This document shows, one piece after another, positions 37,045 to 46,594 of a stretch of 64,000 bases of DNA. Every line of letters starts with the position of its first letter. Position 1 is the stretch's first letter. This stretch comes from an uncultured Thalassotalea sp. (GTDB lineage Bacteria; Pseudomonadota; Gammaproteobacteria; Enterobacterales; Alteromonadaceae). Location of the stretch: positions 121,929-185,928 of the forward strand of contig CANLNK010000008.1 of NCBI GenBank assembly GCA_947492575.1. The letters run 5' to 3'. The notes beneath the pieces are model-generated. The model searched no databases. It was given only the letters and a program-made list of their open reading frames with translations, and was not told the origin of the DNA. The position numbers were made by a program, and so were the translations under genes.

Positions 37045-37076
37045 AAAAAGCTCAGTTATCTCTAACTGAGCTTTTT
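37045..37076. terminator. terminator of ilvIH
   Basis: Perfect 14-base arms AAAAAGCTCAGTTA / TAACTGAGCTTTTT with a four-base loop; flanking A and T runs let it act on both strands. Confidence 0.88.
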
Positions 37077-37147
37077 ATCGACTTTATGTTCGATTTTACT
37101 GCACTCAAGTCACGTATTGCGACTTAGCCTCAAAGAATACTGTTACG

Positions 37148-37645
37148 TTATACTCGCAGCGCTTTTTCACCGCGTGCAATGCCAACAGTACCCGAGCGAA
37201 CAACTTCGACAATTTCTGTTTCATTGGCTACAGCAGAGATGAACGCGTCCAATTTATCTGCATCACCTGTGATTTGAACGGTATAAACTTGTTTACCAAT
37301 ATCGATAATAGCACCTCGAAATATATCGGTAATACGTTTTACTTCCGTTCTTGATTTATCATTCATTGCTAGCAGTTTAACCAATAAAAGTTCACGCTCA
37401 ACGTGACTGCGCTCGGTTAAATCTGTCACTTTGATGACGTCAATCAGCTTGTTTACTTGTTTAATTATTTGTTCAAGCACGCGGTCATCACCACTTGTTG
37501 TGATGGTAATGCGCGATAAGCTCTGGTCGTCTGTTGGCGCAACCGTGAGACTTTCAATGTTAAAAGCACGTTGTGAAAATAAACCCACAATACGGGATAA
37601 ACTTCCCGGTTCATTCTCTAAAAGAATTGCTAATATACGGCGCAT
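37148..37645 (-). CDS. ilvH: acetolactate synthase regulatory (small) subunit
   Basis: Regulatory subunit that binds valine and activates and feedback-inhibits the large subunit in branched-chain amino acid synthesis. 165 residues, close to E. coli IlvH (163), and strongly similar along its length. The N-terminal ACT domain begins [20 protein letters not shown], with FNIESLTVAPTDD, followed by the C-terminal domain (ERELLLVKL, IFRGAIIDIG, VEVVRSGTVGIARGEK). The start codon overlaps the ilvI stop by one base (TAATG), so translation is coupled. Confidence 0.96.
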   Translation of the reverse strand: MRRILAILLENEPGSLSRIVGLFSQRAFNIESLTVAPTDDQSLSRITITTSGDDRVLEQIIKQVNKLIDVIKVTDLTERSHVERELLLVKLLAMNDKSRTEVKRITDIFRGAIIDIGKQVYTVQITGDADKLDAFISAVANETEIVEVVRSGTVGIARGEKALRV

Positions 37646-39369
37646 TATGCTTTTTCTCCTTTTCTAATCCACATATCGTCAACAGCGCCATGGCGCACTT
37701 GCATTGGGTATACATGCTCAGTTTCATCAACAAGTACATCAACAAATACCAGGCGATTCCTAATTGAAAAAGCCTCAGTCATTTTTTCTTCTAATTCGCT
37801 TACGTGGTTAATTTGAATGCCCACGTGGCCGTATGATTCAGCTAGCTTAATGAAGTCAGGTAGCGATTCCATATAAGACGACGAATGTCGGCCACCGTAA
37901 ATCATATCTTGCCATTGTCGTACCATACCTAAAGAGCGGTTATTTAGAGAGACAATAACAACAGGTAGATTATATTGAAGACAAGTTGAAAGCTCTTGAA
38001 TGTTCATTTGGATCGAGCCGTCGCCTGTAACACAAATTACATGGCTGTCAGGGAAAGCGACCTTTACGCCCATAGCGGCAGGTAAACCGAAGCCCATGGT
38101 GCCAAGTCCACCAGAATTAATCCACTGACGAGGCTTAGCGAACGGGTAATATTGAGCAGCAAACATTTGGTGCTGACCAACATCAGAGCATACATAAGCT
38201 TCACCTTTAGTTATCTCATACATAGATTCAATAACTTGCTGTGGCTTAATTTTATCGCCATCAGCCTTATAGCTGATGCTCTTCTGATTACGCCACTCTT
38301 CGATTTGTTGCCACCAGCTCTCTAATGCCTGCTCATTTTGCTGATAGTCAGAATCACTTAGTTCAGCCATTAATTGTTCAATAACAGTGTCGACTAGGCC
38401 AACAATTGGAATGTGTGCATTAATTGTTTTCGAAATCGATGTTGGATCAATATCAACATGAATGATGGTGGCATTTGGACAGAACTTACTAACATTATTT
38501 GTTACGCGGTCGTCGAAACGAGCACCTAGTGCCAAAATTACATCCGCATTTGCCATCGCTTTGTTAGCTTCAAGACTACCGTGCATGCCTAACATACCAA
38601 TAAAGTTTGGATGAACACCCGAAATGCCGCCCAAGCCCATGAGTGTATTTGTACATGGGGCATTTAAACGTTCAACTAACTCTGTTAGTTGCTCCGAGGC
38701 ATTGGCTAATACAATACCTCCGCCAGTATAGACAACGAGACGTTCAGCAGATTTAATAGTTTTTACTGCTTTCTTAATTTGTTTAGGGTGACCTTTAACC
38801 GACGGATTATAAGAGCGCAGTTTTATTTCTGTATCAATATGGAATTCACCTTTATTTTGGGGAATCAACATATCTTTTGGCAGTTCAACAACTACTGGAC
38901 CAGGACGACCACTGTTAGCGAGATAAAACGCTTTAGAGATAATATTTGGTATGTCTTCCAATTTACGACAGCTAAAACTGTGCTTAACGATAGGGCGCGA
39001 ACAACCAACGATATCTGTTTCTTGGAAAGCATCATCGCCGATCAGGCTTGTCGCTACTTGACCCGCTAGTACGACCATAGGAATGGAGTCCATATACGCG
39101 GTCGCAATACCTGTCACACAGTTAGTAGCACCAGGCCCTGACGTGGCAAGTACAACACCGACTTCACCAGTGGCGCGAGTATAGCCATCAGCCATATGGG
39201 TTGCAGCTTGCTCATGGCGGACTAGGATATGTTCAACTTTATCCTGATTGAAGATGGCATCGTAAATATCTAGTACTGAGCCACCGGGATAACCAAATAT
39301 ATATTTTACTTTAAGTGCAGCTAGGGCTTTCACCACCATTTCAGCACCAGTATATAGCTCCGTTGTCAT
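37645..39369 (-). CDS. ilvI: acetolactate synthase catalytic (large) subunit
   Basis: A ThDP- and FAD-dependent enzyme making 2-acetolactate or 2-aceto-2-hydroxybutyrate, the first common step to Val, Leu and Ile. 574 residues, the same as E. coli IlvI. The catalytic Glu is in [20 protein letters not shown] (residues 51-70); the ThDP-Mg motif [20 protein letters not shown] lies near 445-465. A leader peptide and attenuator precede it (39409-39541), and the AAGGG ribosome site lies beyond the attenuator hairpin. It forms an operon with ilvH. It could equally be called ilvB or ilvG; the ilvH partner favours ilvI. Confidence 0.96.
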   Translation of the reverse strand: MTTELYTGAEMVVKALAALKVKYIFGYPGGSVLDIYDAIFNQDKVEHILVRHEQAATHMADGYTRATGEVGVVLATSGPGATNCVTGIATAYMDSIPMVVLAGQVATSLIGDDAFQETDIVGCSRPIVKHSFSCRKLEDIPNIISKAFYLANSGRPGPVVVELPKDMLIPQNKGEFHIDTEIKLRSYNPSVKGHPKQIKKAVKTIKSAERLVVYTGGGIVLANASEQLTELVERLNAPCTNTLMGLGGISGVHPNFIGMLGMHGSLEANKAMANADVILALGARFDDRVTNNVSKFCPNATIIHVDIDPTSISKTINAHIPIVGLVDTVIEQLMAELSDSDYQQNEQALESWWQQIEEWRNQKSISYKADGDKIKPQQVIESMYEITKGEAYVCSDVGQHQMFAAQYYPFAKPRQWINSGGLGTMGFGLPAAMGVKVAFPDSHVICVTGDGSIQMNIQELSTCLQYNLPVVIVSLNNRSLGMVRQWQDMIYGGRHSSSYMESLPDFIKLAESYGHVGIQINHVSELEEKMTEAFSIRNRLVFVDVLVDETEHVYPMQVRHGAVDDMWIRKGEKA

Positions 39370-39408
39370 TGTTTTACCCTTAAATTCCTAGTCGGTTGTT
39401 GAAATCAT

Positions 39409-39444
39409 AAAAAAACCCCCGGTCTTTTCAGAGCGGGGGTTTTT
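39409..39444 (-). terminator. attenuator of ilvIH
   Basis: Read on the minus strand, AAAAACCCCCG pairs with CGGGGGTTTTT around GTCTTTTCAGAG-complement loop bases and ends in seven T. It lies between the Val-rich leader peptide and ilvI. Its 5' arm (plus positions 39433-39438) can instead pair with 39480-39485 in the last leader codons, an alternative antiterminator. Confidence 0.85.
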
Positions 39445-39475
39445 GCTAAATATTTTTGTTAAATGACAAGCAACA

Positions 39476-39541
39476 TCAACCCCGCAGTGTTTTGACCACT
39501 ACGACCACGAGGACTACGTTGAGAATTGTTGAAAATGCCAT
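39476..39541 (-). CDS. ilv leader peptide (21 residues)
   Basis: A short frame on the minus strand: ATG at 39541-39539, TGA ending at 39476. The peptide starts MAFSTILN and continues VVLVVVVV then KTLRG: seven valines and a leucine in eight codons, with more Ile/Leu around them. It lies 107 bp upstream of the ilvI start, just before an intrinsic terminator. Stalling at Val codons when Val-tRNA is scarce would leave GCGGGG in codons 19-21 free to capture the terminator's 5' arm. The ribosome site is weak (AAAG). The arrangement is classic transcription attenuation. Confidence 0.85.
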   Translation of the reverse strand: MAFSTILNVVLVVVVVKTLRG

Positions 39542-39943
39542 TTTTACTTTAAAACTGTTTCATTTGATTAGTCTGAAGTGAACAAAATGCGTGTTTGCAT
39601 CGTTATTCAGAGTAATACTTTATCATTTGATGGTTAAGTTTTAAGGGCTTTGGTCATCATTGTCAACCAATAATTACATTCTTAATATAAATATCAAATA
39701 TGCAGTGGTGATATATCGTTGACAGTTGTGATATTTGAGTGTGGGTACGTTGTTAGTTTCTTTTAAGTTACTCATAAAATGTGAACAAAGTACTAGGTAA
39801 GTGGTCTAAATTAATCTATATTAAGTTAATGATTTTAATTAGTTATTTCATTCGAAGTCACGTTGGTACTTGTTGTTTTCGCTAGTTTGGTCTGCAACAA
39901 TAAATTGACATCGGTAAAGAGAAGACTATCAGTAGGGTGTTTC
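39542..39943. other. divergent intergenic region between ilv leader and DUF4136 gene
   Basis: About 400 AT-rich bases that must carry the ilvIH promoter (minus) and that of the lipoprotein gene (plus). I see no unambiguous promoter, RNA or repeat. Confidence 0.4.
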
Positions 39944-40516
39944 ATGAATCCAATTAGAACTTTTATCATCATCGCTGGCCTTGCCTTTTTAACAGCCTGT
40001 AATACAACGCCTAAAGCTAAAGTTAATTTCGACAAAAACGAAAAGGTTTCTACGGCAAATTATAAAACCTTTACGTGGTTGACCGACGAAAAAATCATGT
40101 CCGCACCTGTTGGCTTTAATCAGGTAATGAAGATTCGTATCGATGAAGCCATTGAGGAGGCTTTTGTCGCTAAAGGCTACCAAAAAGTGGCGTCGAGCGA
40201 CGATGCTGATTTCACTATTTCATATACTGTGGGCAGCCGAGACAAAGTACGCGTAGATAGCTTTCCATCTGTTTATCGCAGTAATATTTATTGGGGGCGA
40301 GGATACTGGGGCTGGCATGATTACAGCCAAGTGACTCATGAACAGCGCGTTCAAAATTACCAAGAAGGTAAGCTTGCTATCGATGTTTTCGATGTTGAAA
40401 CAAAGCAACCTGCATGGCACGGCTGGGGAGCTAAGCGCATTTTGAAAAGTGATAAAAATGATCCTGCGACAGCCGTGAAAGCGATAGTAGAACAGGTGGT
40501 TGCACAGTTTAATTAA
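39944..40516 (+). CDS. DUF4136 lipoprotein
   Basis: 190 residues from ATG 39944, which has an AGTAGGG ribosome site; a longer in-frame extension to 39863 would bury the signal peptide and is rejected. The lipobox LTAC-N at about residues 17-20 gives Cys20 as the lipidated residue. The DUF4136 domain runs from FDKNEKVSTANYKTFTW to the end, with GRGYWGWHDYS in the middle and AVKAIVEQVVAQF last. Probably outer-membrane anchored. Function of the family is unknown. Monocistronic. Confidence 0.85.
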   Translation: MNPIRTFIIIAGLAFLTACNTTPKAKVNFDKNEKVSTANYKTFTWLTDEKIMSAPVGFNQVMKIRIDEAIEEAFVAKGYQKVASSDDADFTISYTVGSRDKVRVDSFPSVYRSNIYWGRGYWGWHDYSQVTHEQRVQNYQEGKLAIDVFDVETKQPAWHGWGAKRILKSDKNDPATAVKAIVEQVVAQFN

Positions 40517-40672
40517 GTTAGCTTAACAGTAGACCTTATAAGTTTCGTAGATTTGGATTGAGGTACTATTTACGCAAACCATGAAGTTGAAGGTAGGGGT
40601 GTATTTTCACACAAAAGGGATGAGTGTATATTACACTGAGATTAACCGGTTAAAAGATAAGATAATAATTCA

Positions 40673-42223
40673 ATGAACGAGTTTCTTTTTAAGGATGAGC
40701 CGGAAGAAAAGGAAAGCCAGAAAACTCCAATTCCAAAGGCTGAAAAGTTTTGGCGTGTATTAATTGTTGATGACGACGAATCGGTTCATCAAGTTACACG
40801 CTTAGTGCTTGCTGACGCTGAAGTAGAAGGTCGAAAGCTTGATCTCGTGTCAGTATTTTCGATGCAGGAAGCTAAAGTTCTGCTCGAGCGGGATGAAGAT
40901 TTTGCCATGGCGTTTGTCGATGTCGTGATGGAAAGTGACCATGCAGGCTTGGAGTTGGTTCATTGGATTCGTAATGAGCTTAAGAACCAAGCCATTCGAC
41001 TTGTTTTGAGAACTGGCCAAGCAGGCACAGCGCCCGAAGCAAAGGTGATCAGAGAATACGACATAAACGACTACAAAGAAAAAACTGATTTTACCTCAGG
41101 TAAAATGGTGACTACAGTATACGCTGCTGTTCGCGCCTATCGCGACATTATGACCATTCAGCGCAGCCTTGATGCGTTCAAAAAGCTTATTTCTGCAACT
41201 CATGATTTACTGCGCATCGATGATATTCGTACCTTTGGCTCAGCCGCTTTGAATCATCTTTTATCGTTGATGAATATTGAAAGTTCAGCGCTGTACATTG
41301 CACGAAATCAAGTGGATTTCGACGATCAGATCACCAACATGATCCTCGCTTGTACTGGCCGCTATGTATCTGAATCAACCAATTTAGATGGCGCAGATAT
41401 ATCTGCTAACGTCAAAGAGCGTATTGAAGAAACGTTCAATCGCAAAAGTCATTACAGCGACAATCGATGCTTTATCGGTTATTACGAAACAGGTAGTAAC
41501 TCCGCCAGTGTGCTTTACATTGAGTTTGAAAGTGACGTGAATCATTTTCGTTCAAATTTAGCGGAGCTTTATGCGACTAATGTCGCATTAATTCTCGAAG
41601 GCTTAACTAAACAGCAAGAGATTGAAACGACCCAAAAAGAGTTACTTTATATAGTCGGTGAGGCGATAGAAGCGAAAAGCCAAGAAACAGGCGCTCATGT
41701 TAAACGTGTTGCGCTTATTTGTGGTTTGTTTGGTGAAAAGCTCGGGCTAACAGATAGATTTGTTAGTGCAATGCGTTTAGCCGCGCCGTTGCATGACATA
41801 GGTAAAGTGACGATTCCAGATGGCATCCTCAATAAGCCAGGAAAGCTAACAGATGAAGAGTGGGAAGTGATGAAATCTCACGCAGCCATTGGTGGAGGGC
41901 TGCTTGCTCAGTCCTCAGCGAGCATTGCAAAATTGGGCTCTAGGCTTGCTCATTATCACCATGAGAATTGGGATGGCAGCGGATATCCTGACGGCTTGCG
42001 CGGAGAAGAAATACCGTTAGAAGCTCGGATTATGGCGATTGCTGATGTGTTCGATGCGTTAGGCTCTAAGCGTTGTTATAAAGAGAAGTGGCAGGACCAA
42101 GAGATTAAAGAATACATCCTTGCACAACGGGGCATTAAGTTTGAACCACGTCTTGTTGATACGTTATTCGAGCACTATGAAGAATTTGCTGCGATTCGTA
42201 TGGAAAACCCAGATCCTGAATAA
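40673..42223 (+). CDS. response regulator with DUF3369 and HD-GYP domains
   Basis: A predicted c-di-GMP phosphodiesterase controlled by phosphorylation. 516 residues. The REC domain (about 27-155) has the phospho-acceptor Asp83 (AFVDVVM) and acidic pocket Asp33/Asp34. A DUF3369 (GAF-like) sensor region (about 170-315) follows, then the HD-GYP domain (about 325-510). The metal-site pair His374-Asp375 (LHDIGKVTIPDGIL) and the GYP motif at 437-439 (GSGYPDGLRG) are intact, so it should be catalytic. No sensor kinase is adjacent. The bidirectional terminator at 42252 separates it from the efflux genes. Confidence 0.94.
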   Translation: MNEFLFKDEPEEKESQKTPIPKAEKFWRVLIVDDDESVHQVTRLVLADAEVEGRKLDLVSVFSMQEAKVLLERDEDFAMAFVDVVMESDHAGLELVHWIRNELKNQAIRLVLRTGQAGTAPEAKVIREYDINDYKEKTDFTSGKMVTTVYAAVRAYRDIMTIQRSLDAFKKLISATHDLLRIDDIRTFGSAALNHLLSLMNIESSALYIARNQVDFDDQITNMILACTGRYVSESTNLDGADISANVKERIEETFNRKSHYSDNRCFIGYYETGSNSASVLYIEFESDVNHFRSNLAELYATNVALILEGLTKQQEIETTQKELLYIVGEAIEAKSQETGAHVKRVALICGLFGEKLGLTDRFVSAMRLAAPLHDIGKVTIPDGILNKPGKLTDEEWEVMKSHAAIGGGLLAQSSASIAKLGSRLAHYHHENWDGSGYPDGLRGEEIPLEARIMAIADVFDALGSKRCYKEKWQDQEIKEYILAQRGIKFEPRLVDTLFEHYEEFAAIRMENPDPE

Positions 42224-42251
42224 CAACAGGTGTATTGTCGCGAAAACAATT

Positions 42252-42284
42252 AAAAAAGGGAGCACATGTAGTGCTCCCTTTTTA
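42252..42284. terminator. bidirectional terminator (HD-GYP gene / efflux operon)
   Basis: AAAAAGGGAGCAC / GTGCTCCCTTTTT with a five-base loop, usable by both converging genes. Confidence 0.88.
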
Positions 42285-42336
42285 CTTGGTATTCCCTCAT
42301 GCTATTTAAGCTTTCTGAGGTACAGACCTATACTGG

Positions 42337-45300
42337 CTAGTTTGAAGGTACATGCGTTAAGTCTGCTGGAATTTCATCTACGTCTTGTTCTTTTCTGTGA
42401 TCGCTTGCAAACCACGTGTACAAAATCGGCAGTACAATCAATGTAAAGAAGGTACCAATAAGCATGCCTGCAACAAGAATTATCCCGATACTGTTTCGCG
42501 CTTCCGCGCCAGCACCAGTCACTAAAACAAGTGGGAAGTGGCCAAGCACTGTAGCAGCAGTGGTCATTAGAATAGGGCGCAAACGCGTACTTGCGGCTGA
42601 CTTAACTGCTTCAAGCTTGTTATAGCCTTGCAATTGCATATGGTTAGCAAACTCTACAATTAATATACCGTTTTTCGCTATTAATCCTATCAGCGTAATT
42701 AAGCCTATCTGAGAGTAAATATTGACAGAGGTTAAGCCAATGAAAGCAAGCATTAATGCGCCTGACAGTGCTAATGGCGCACAACCAAGCAAAACGACAA
42801 GTGGATCTCTAAAGCTGTTAAATTGAATGGTTAGTACAAAGTAAACCACCACGAGAGAAACCAATAGCACGTTGACCATGGTATTTCCCTCTTTACGCAA
42901 TTGTCTCGATTCACCCGCGTAATCAACCGCGTAACCGTAAGGTAAAAGCTCTGCACTAATCTGCTCGATAGTGCTTAGTGCTTGTTCTTTTGTAACGTGC
43001 GGTAAAATGCCGGCAAAAATACGGAACGACTTCTGTTGGTTAAAAGAGCCTAATACTCGTGGTGCCGTCATTGAACGTACTTCTGCGAACGCGGCGACGC
43101 GAATAAGCTCTCCATCAGGTGTTGCAATTTGCATGTCCAAAATGTCTTCAGGGTTTAGTTTCTCTTGCCCGTCAACCACAGGAATTACGCGGTATGCTTT
43201 ACCTTCATCGTTATAACGATTGATGTAGTTATTCGACATTAGCACGGATAACTGGTTGTTTACTTCTGCTAGGTTAAGACCTAAATCAGCAACCAAAGAC
43301 TTATCAATCACTAATTCTGATTGAGGCAAGTCGACTTTCAAATCAGTGTCGACAAACATAAAGTTGCCGCTTTCGTATGCCTTACCAATAATCTGCTGAG
43401 CAAAACCACGCATATTGCTGTAGTTGTCATTCGTTCTAATCACAACTTCAACATCGAACTGACCCGCCGTCGGCAAAGCAGCAGGTAGCACAGGCAACAA
43501 GTTAAGCTCTGCTACTTGACCAAGTTTACCGTACAACTCTGGTAGACTTTCATGTACGCTTTTCTCTCGTTCGTCGTAGCTCGCCAGTTCAATGCCGCCA
43601 AAACCTGCGTTCTTGGTTAATATCTGCCAAACAAATTTGCCTCCATCAACAGTCTTTAACGTATCCACTGCATGGTTCATGTTACTGGTTGTATAGTCCA
43701 TAGTCGCTTGTGGGGGGGCTTCAACGACCACATTAATCGAGTTCTGATCTTCAACAGGGGCTAGCTCTTTTTGAGATAACATGTAAAACGGTACTACCAA
43801 TAAACTGAAAACGATAGCAACGAAAATCACTTGTACTCGCCAAGCGAAGATATTGTTGAGTGAGTTAAGATAAAAGTCCTGTAGCTTGGCGAAAGCACCG
43901 TTAACCTTTTTTGTTAATTTACCTTCTTTACCACCTTCAGGAGATACATAAGCGCTCATGATTGGCGATAGCGTTACGGCAACTACGCCTGAAATAAGCA
44001 CCGCGACAGCTAAGGTAAAAGCAAACTCTCTGAATAAGAAGCCTGTTAAACCAGATAGGAAGCCAATTGGTGCATAAACAGCAGCTAAGGTTAGCGTCAT
44101 CGCAATAACGGGGACGAGTAACTGGCGAGAGCTAATGAGTGCTGCATAAAAACGGGTACGTCCTTCTCGCATATGACGTGCGACATTTTCGACAACTACG
44201 ATAGCATCATCAACTACTAGGCCTACCGACAAGACTACCGCGAGTATGGTTAATAGGTTTAATGAAAAGCCCATTAAACTCATCACCGCAATTGCACCGA
44301 GAATTGAAATAGGGATGGTAATAAGTGGTACAAGCGCCGTTCTAAATGAGCCCATCATCGCAATGACAACAATGCCCACAAGTAATACGGTTTCAATTAA
44401 AGTGCTGAAAATTTCTTTGATAGCATCACGCATGTAGAGCGTACCGTCATAGCCAATGTCGATAGACATACCGTCAGGTAGTTGGCCATTAATGGTATCA
44501 AGCTTTTCATATAAAGCGTCGCCAATGGAAATTTCATTTGCGCCAGGTAACGGCCAAACCGCTAGGAAAATGGTTTGTGTGTGATCAAGTCTTGCGGTAA
44601 CAAAACCTTCTTCTTCGCCTATTTCAACTTGCGCGACATCTTGTAAACGAATGATCGCACCATCAATTTCCTTTACCACTAGCTGGCGAAAATCATCGAC
44701 GGTTTGAAGCGTGGTGTTCGCCAATAGGTCGATACGCTGGCGGCTGTTTTCACTATAACCTAAGGTAGCAATAGTATTGTTGTTTTGAAGCGCACTAAGC
44801 ACATCATTAGCATTAATATTGAAGACCGCTAACTTATCTGAGTCAATCCAAACGCGCATTGCCGGGTTGCGTCCACCTTCCAGTGTAACTTTTTGTACGC
44901 CGGGAATATCACTTAACACAGGGGTGATATTGCGTGTCATGTAATCAGTTACTTCAGCGCGGGGCTGACCGTCGGCGTGCACATTCAGGTAAAAAATAGC
45001 GTAAGGGCTATCGGCACGTCGCACTGAAACAGCAGGGTCTTCTGCGCCAGCTGGTAGTTCAAACTTGATTTGCCCCAAACGCGTAGTCATTTCTGCCAAC
45101 GCTGCCGTTGTATCATGATTTAACTGTAACCATGCAGTCACTTTACTGCTACCTGCGAGCGTTGCAGAATCAACGTAATCAACGCCTGGTACCGTTGACG
45201 CCACGCGCTCAATCGGCTCTGTAACGTAGCCTTTTACGATTTCCGCAGAAGCGCCTGTATACGTGGTATTGATTTCAAGTGATGCACTTTCAATGCGTGG

Positions 45301-45435
45301 GAACTGTTGAACAGAAATATTGCTGGCTGAGTTTAAGCCCGCCAATACAATGAGTAGTGATAGGACAATGGCCAGCACAGGGCGGCTGACAAATATGTCC
45401 ATCACAGAGGTTTTGTTTTCATGCAAAGCACTCAT
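42337..45435 (-). CDS. RND multidrug efflux pump, inner-membrane subunit
   Basis: A proton-driven AcrB/MexF-type exporter of 1032 residues with 12 membrane helices and two large periplasmic loops. It opens MDIFVSRPVLAIVLSLLIVL, and TM4 contains the conserved acidic pair in GLVVDDAIVVVENV, needed for proton relay. Sequence layout is nearer the shorter VexF/MexF-like and uncharacterised RND groups than AcrB itself (1049). The start overlaps the adaptor's stop. No outer-membrane channel gene is in this cluster, so a TolC encoded elsewhere is presumably shared. A repressor gene heads the operon. Confidence 0.93.
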   Translation of the reverse strand: MSALHENKTSVMDIFVSRPVLAIVLSLLIVLAGLNSASNISVQQFPRIESASLEINTTYTGASAEIVKGYVTEPIERVASTVPGVDYVDSATLAGSSKVTAWLQLNHDTTAALAEMTTRLGQIKFELPAGAEDPAVSVRRADSPYAIFYLNVHADGQPRAEVTDYMTRNITPVLSDIPGVQKVTLEGGRNPAMRVWIDSDKLAVFNINANDVLSALQNNNTIATLGYSENSRQRIDLLANTTLQTVDDFRQLVVKEIDGAIIRLQDVAQVEIGEEEGFVTARLDHTQTIFLAVWPLPGANEISIGDALYEKLDTINGQLPDGMSIDIGYDGTLYMRDAIKEIFSTLIETVLLVGIVVIAMMGSFRTALVPLITIPISILGAIAVMSLMGFSLNLLTILAVVLSVGLVVDDAIVVVENVARHMREGRTRFYAALISSRQLLVPVIAMTLTLAAVYAPIGFLSGLTGFLFREFAFTLAVAVLISGVVAVTLSPIMSAYVSPEGGKEGKLTKKVNGAFAKLQDFYLNSLNNIFAWRVQVIFVAIVFSLLVVPFYMLSQKELAPVEDQNSINVVVEAPPQATMDYTTSNMNHAVDTLKTVDGGKFVWQILTKNAGFGGIELASYDEREKSVHESLPELYGKLGQVAELNLLPVLPAALPTAGQFDVEVVIRTNDNYSNMRGFAQQIIGKAYESGNFMFVDTDLKVDLPQSELVIDKSLVADLGLNLAEVNNQLSVLMSNNYINRYNDEGKAYRVIPVVDGQEKLNPEDILDMQIATPDGELIRVAAFAEVRSMTAPRVLGSFNQQKSFRIFAGILPHVTKEQALSTIEQISAELLPYGYAVDYAGESRQLRKEGNTMVNVLLVSLVVVYFVLTIQFNSFRDPLVVLLGCAPLALSGALMLAFIGLTSVNIYSQIGLITLIGLIAKNGILIVEFANHMQLQGYNKLEAVKSAASTRLRPILMTTAATVLGHFPLVLVTGAGAEARNSIGIILVAGMLIGTFFTLIVLPILYTWFASDHRKEQDVDEIPADLTHVPSN

Positions 45436-46565
45436 TAGCCTTGCTCCTTGCCTTTGCTAACCAAAATGGCGCTAAGACTATTTTCTGGAACGATATTAGG
45501 GTACACCAACAGACCTTCGCGCAGTTTAAATGCGCCATCGGTTGCGATTAACTCACCACCGTTTAAACCAGACATAATGATCTGTTGCTCACCAACGTGC
45601 TCGCCAGCTTCAACTGTTAATCGTTTTGCACGATAGTTACTTTGCTCATCTTGATTTAGCAGGAACACATAAGTGCCAAATTGATCGCGTACTACCGCCG
45701 AATTTGGCAATAAAACGACATTTTTAGCCGCAAGCTGGATGGTGACTTTGACCAGTTCATTGTGGCTGAAGAGCTGGCTACCATCGGCTATTTCAGCTCG
45801 ATAGGTTAAGTGGCGAGAGTTTGCCAGCATCGCTGAATTCTTAGCAATAACCTTAGCCGTAAATTGCTGTTTTCCGGTTTGATTCGAAATCGCATTAACA
45901 ACAACCGTGTCGCCAGTTGTTAATTGTTGCTGTGTCTGCGGTAGTTTGAAGTCAACCCAAATATTCTTGTCTTGTCCGACTAATGTAGTGATATTGCTGT
46001 TGGCACCAATAAACTGACCTTTTTGATAGTTTTCTAAACCTACCGTGCCTGTAAACGGTGCGATAACTTGTTTCTTCGCGATAATGCTTTGAAGGTTGGC
46101 GATGTTAGCTTGTGCTATTTTTAGTTGTGCATCGGCTGCATCGTATTCCTGTTGGCTTACTTTGTTTTCGGCAACAAGTGTCGTCATGCGCTTAAAATCT
46201 TGTTTTGCCAAGACTTCACTTGCCTTTGCCGAACTTAGTTGTGCTTGTTCTTCGCTAACATTGAGTGATAACAGTAGTTGGCCTTCTGTCACTAATTGTC
46301 CAGGCTTAAAGTTTACCTTCGTAATAATACCGGCATGCTCATTCTGTAGGCCAACCATCTGCTTAGCGACAATTTGGCCGGTTACTTGGTAGCTATCTTG
46401 AAATTCGCTGACCTGTGCAATATGTGTGTTCACCGCTGCTGAAGGCTCAGGAAATGCCTCAGCCATCGCAATGGCTGCTTGAATTTGTTGGAACTTAAAA
46501 AAGCCTAAACCGCCAATGGTGATAGTGATAATGAATAAGGCGATTAGCCATCGTTTTATATGCAT
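45435..46565 (-). CDS. RND efflux periplasmic adaptor (membrane-fusion protein)
   Basis: 376 residues linking the RND pump to an outer-membrane channel. An N-terminal membrane anchor (about 5-25, no lipobox) is followed by the first barrel-sandwich half, a helical hairpin (about 105-160, EEQAQLSSAKASEVLAKQDF), the second half (VIAPFTGTVGLENYQKGQFI) and a beta-barrel domain. HlyD/AcrA family. It ends with a one-base overlap on the pump gene and begins 29 bp after tetR, a compact tetR-MFP-RND operon. Confidence 0.93.
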   Translation of the reverse strand: MHIKRWLIALFIITITIGGLGFFKFQQIQAAIAMAEAFPEPSAAVNTHIAQVSEFQDSYQVTGQIVAKQMVGLQNEHAGIITKVNFKPGQLVTEGQLLLSLNVSEEQAQLSSAKASEVLAKQDFKRMTTLVAENKVSQQEYDAADAQLKIAQANIANLQSIIAKKQVIAPFTGTVGLENYQKGQFIGANSNITTLVGQDKNIWVDFKLPQTQQQLTTGDTVVVNAISNQTGKQQFTAKVIAKNSAMLANSRHLTYRAEIADGSQLFSHNELVKVTIQLAAKNVVLLPNSAVVRDQFGTYVFLLNQDEQSNYRAKRLTVEAGEHVGEQQIIMSGLNGGELIATDGAFKLREGLLVYPNIVPENSLSAILVSKGKEQG

Positions 46566-46594
46566 GAAAATGTCTCCTAAATTTTGCTGGCGGG

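Noticed and set aside
39863..39943. Longer N-terminus for the DUF4136 lipoprotein
   Set aside because: It would place the signal peptide and lipobox about 45 residues inside the protein; ATG 39944 has a good ribosome site.
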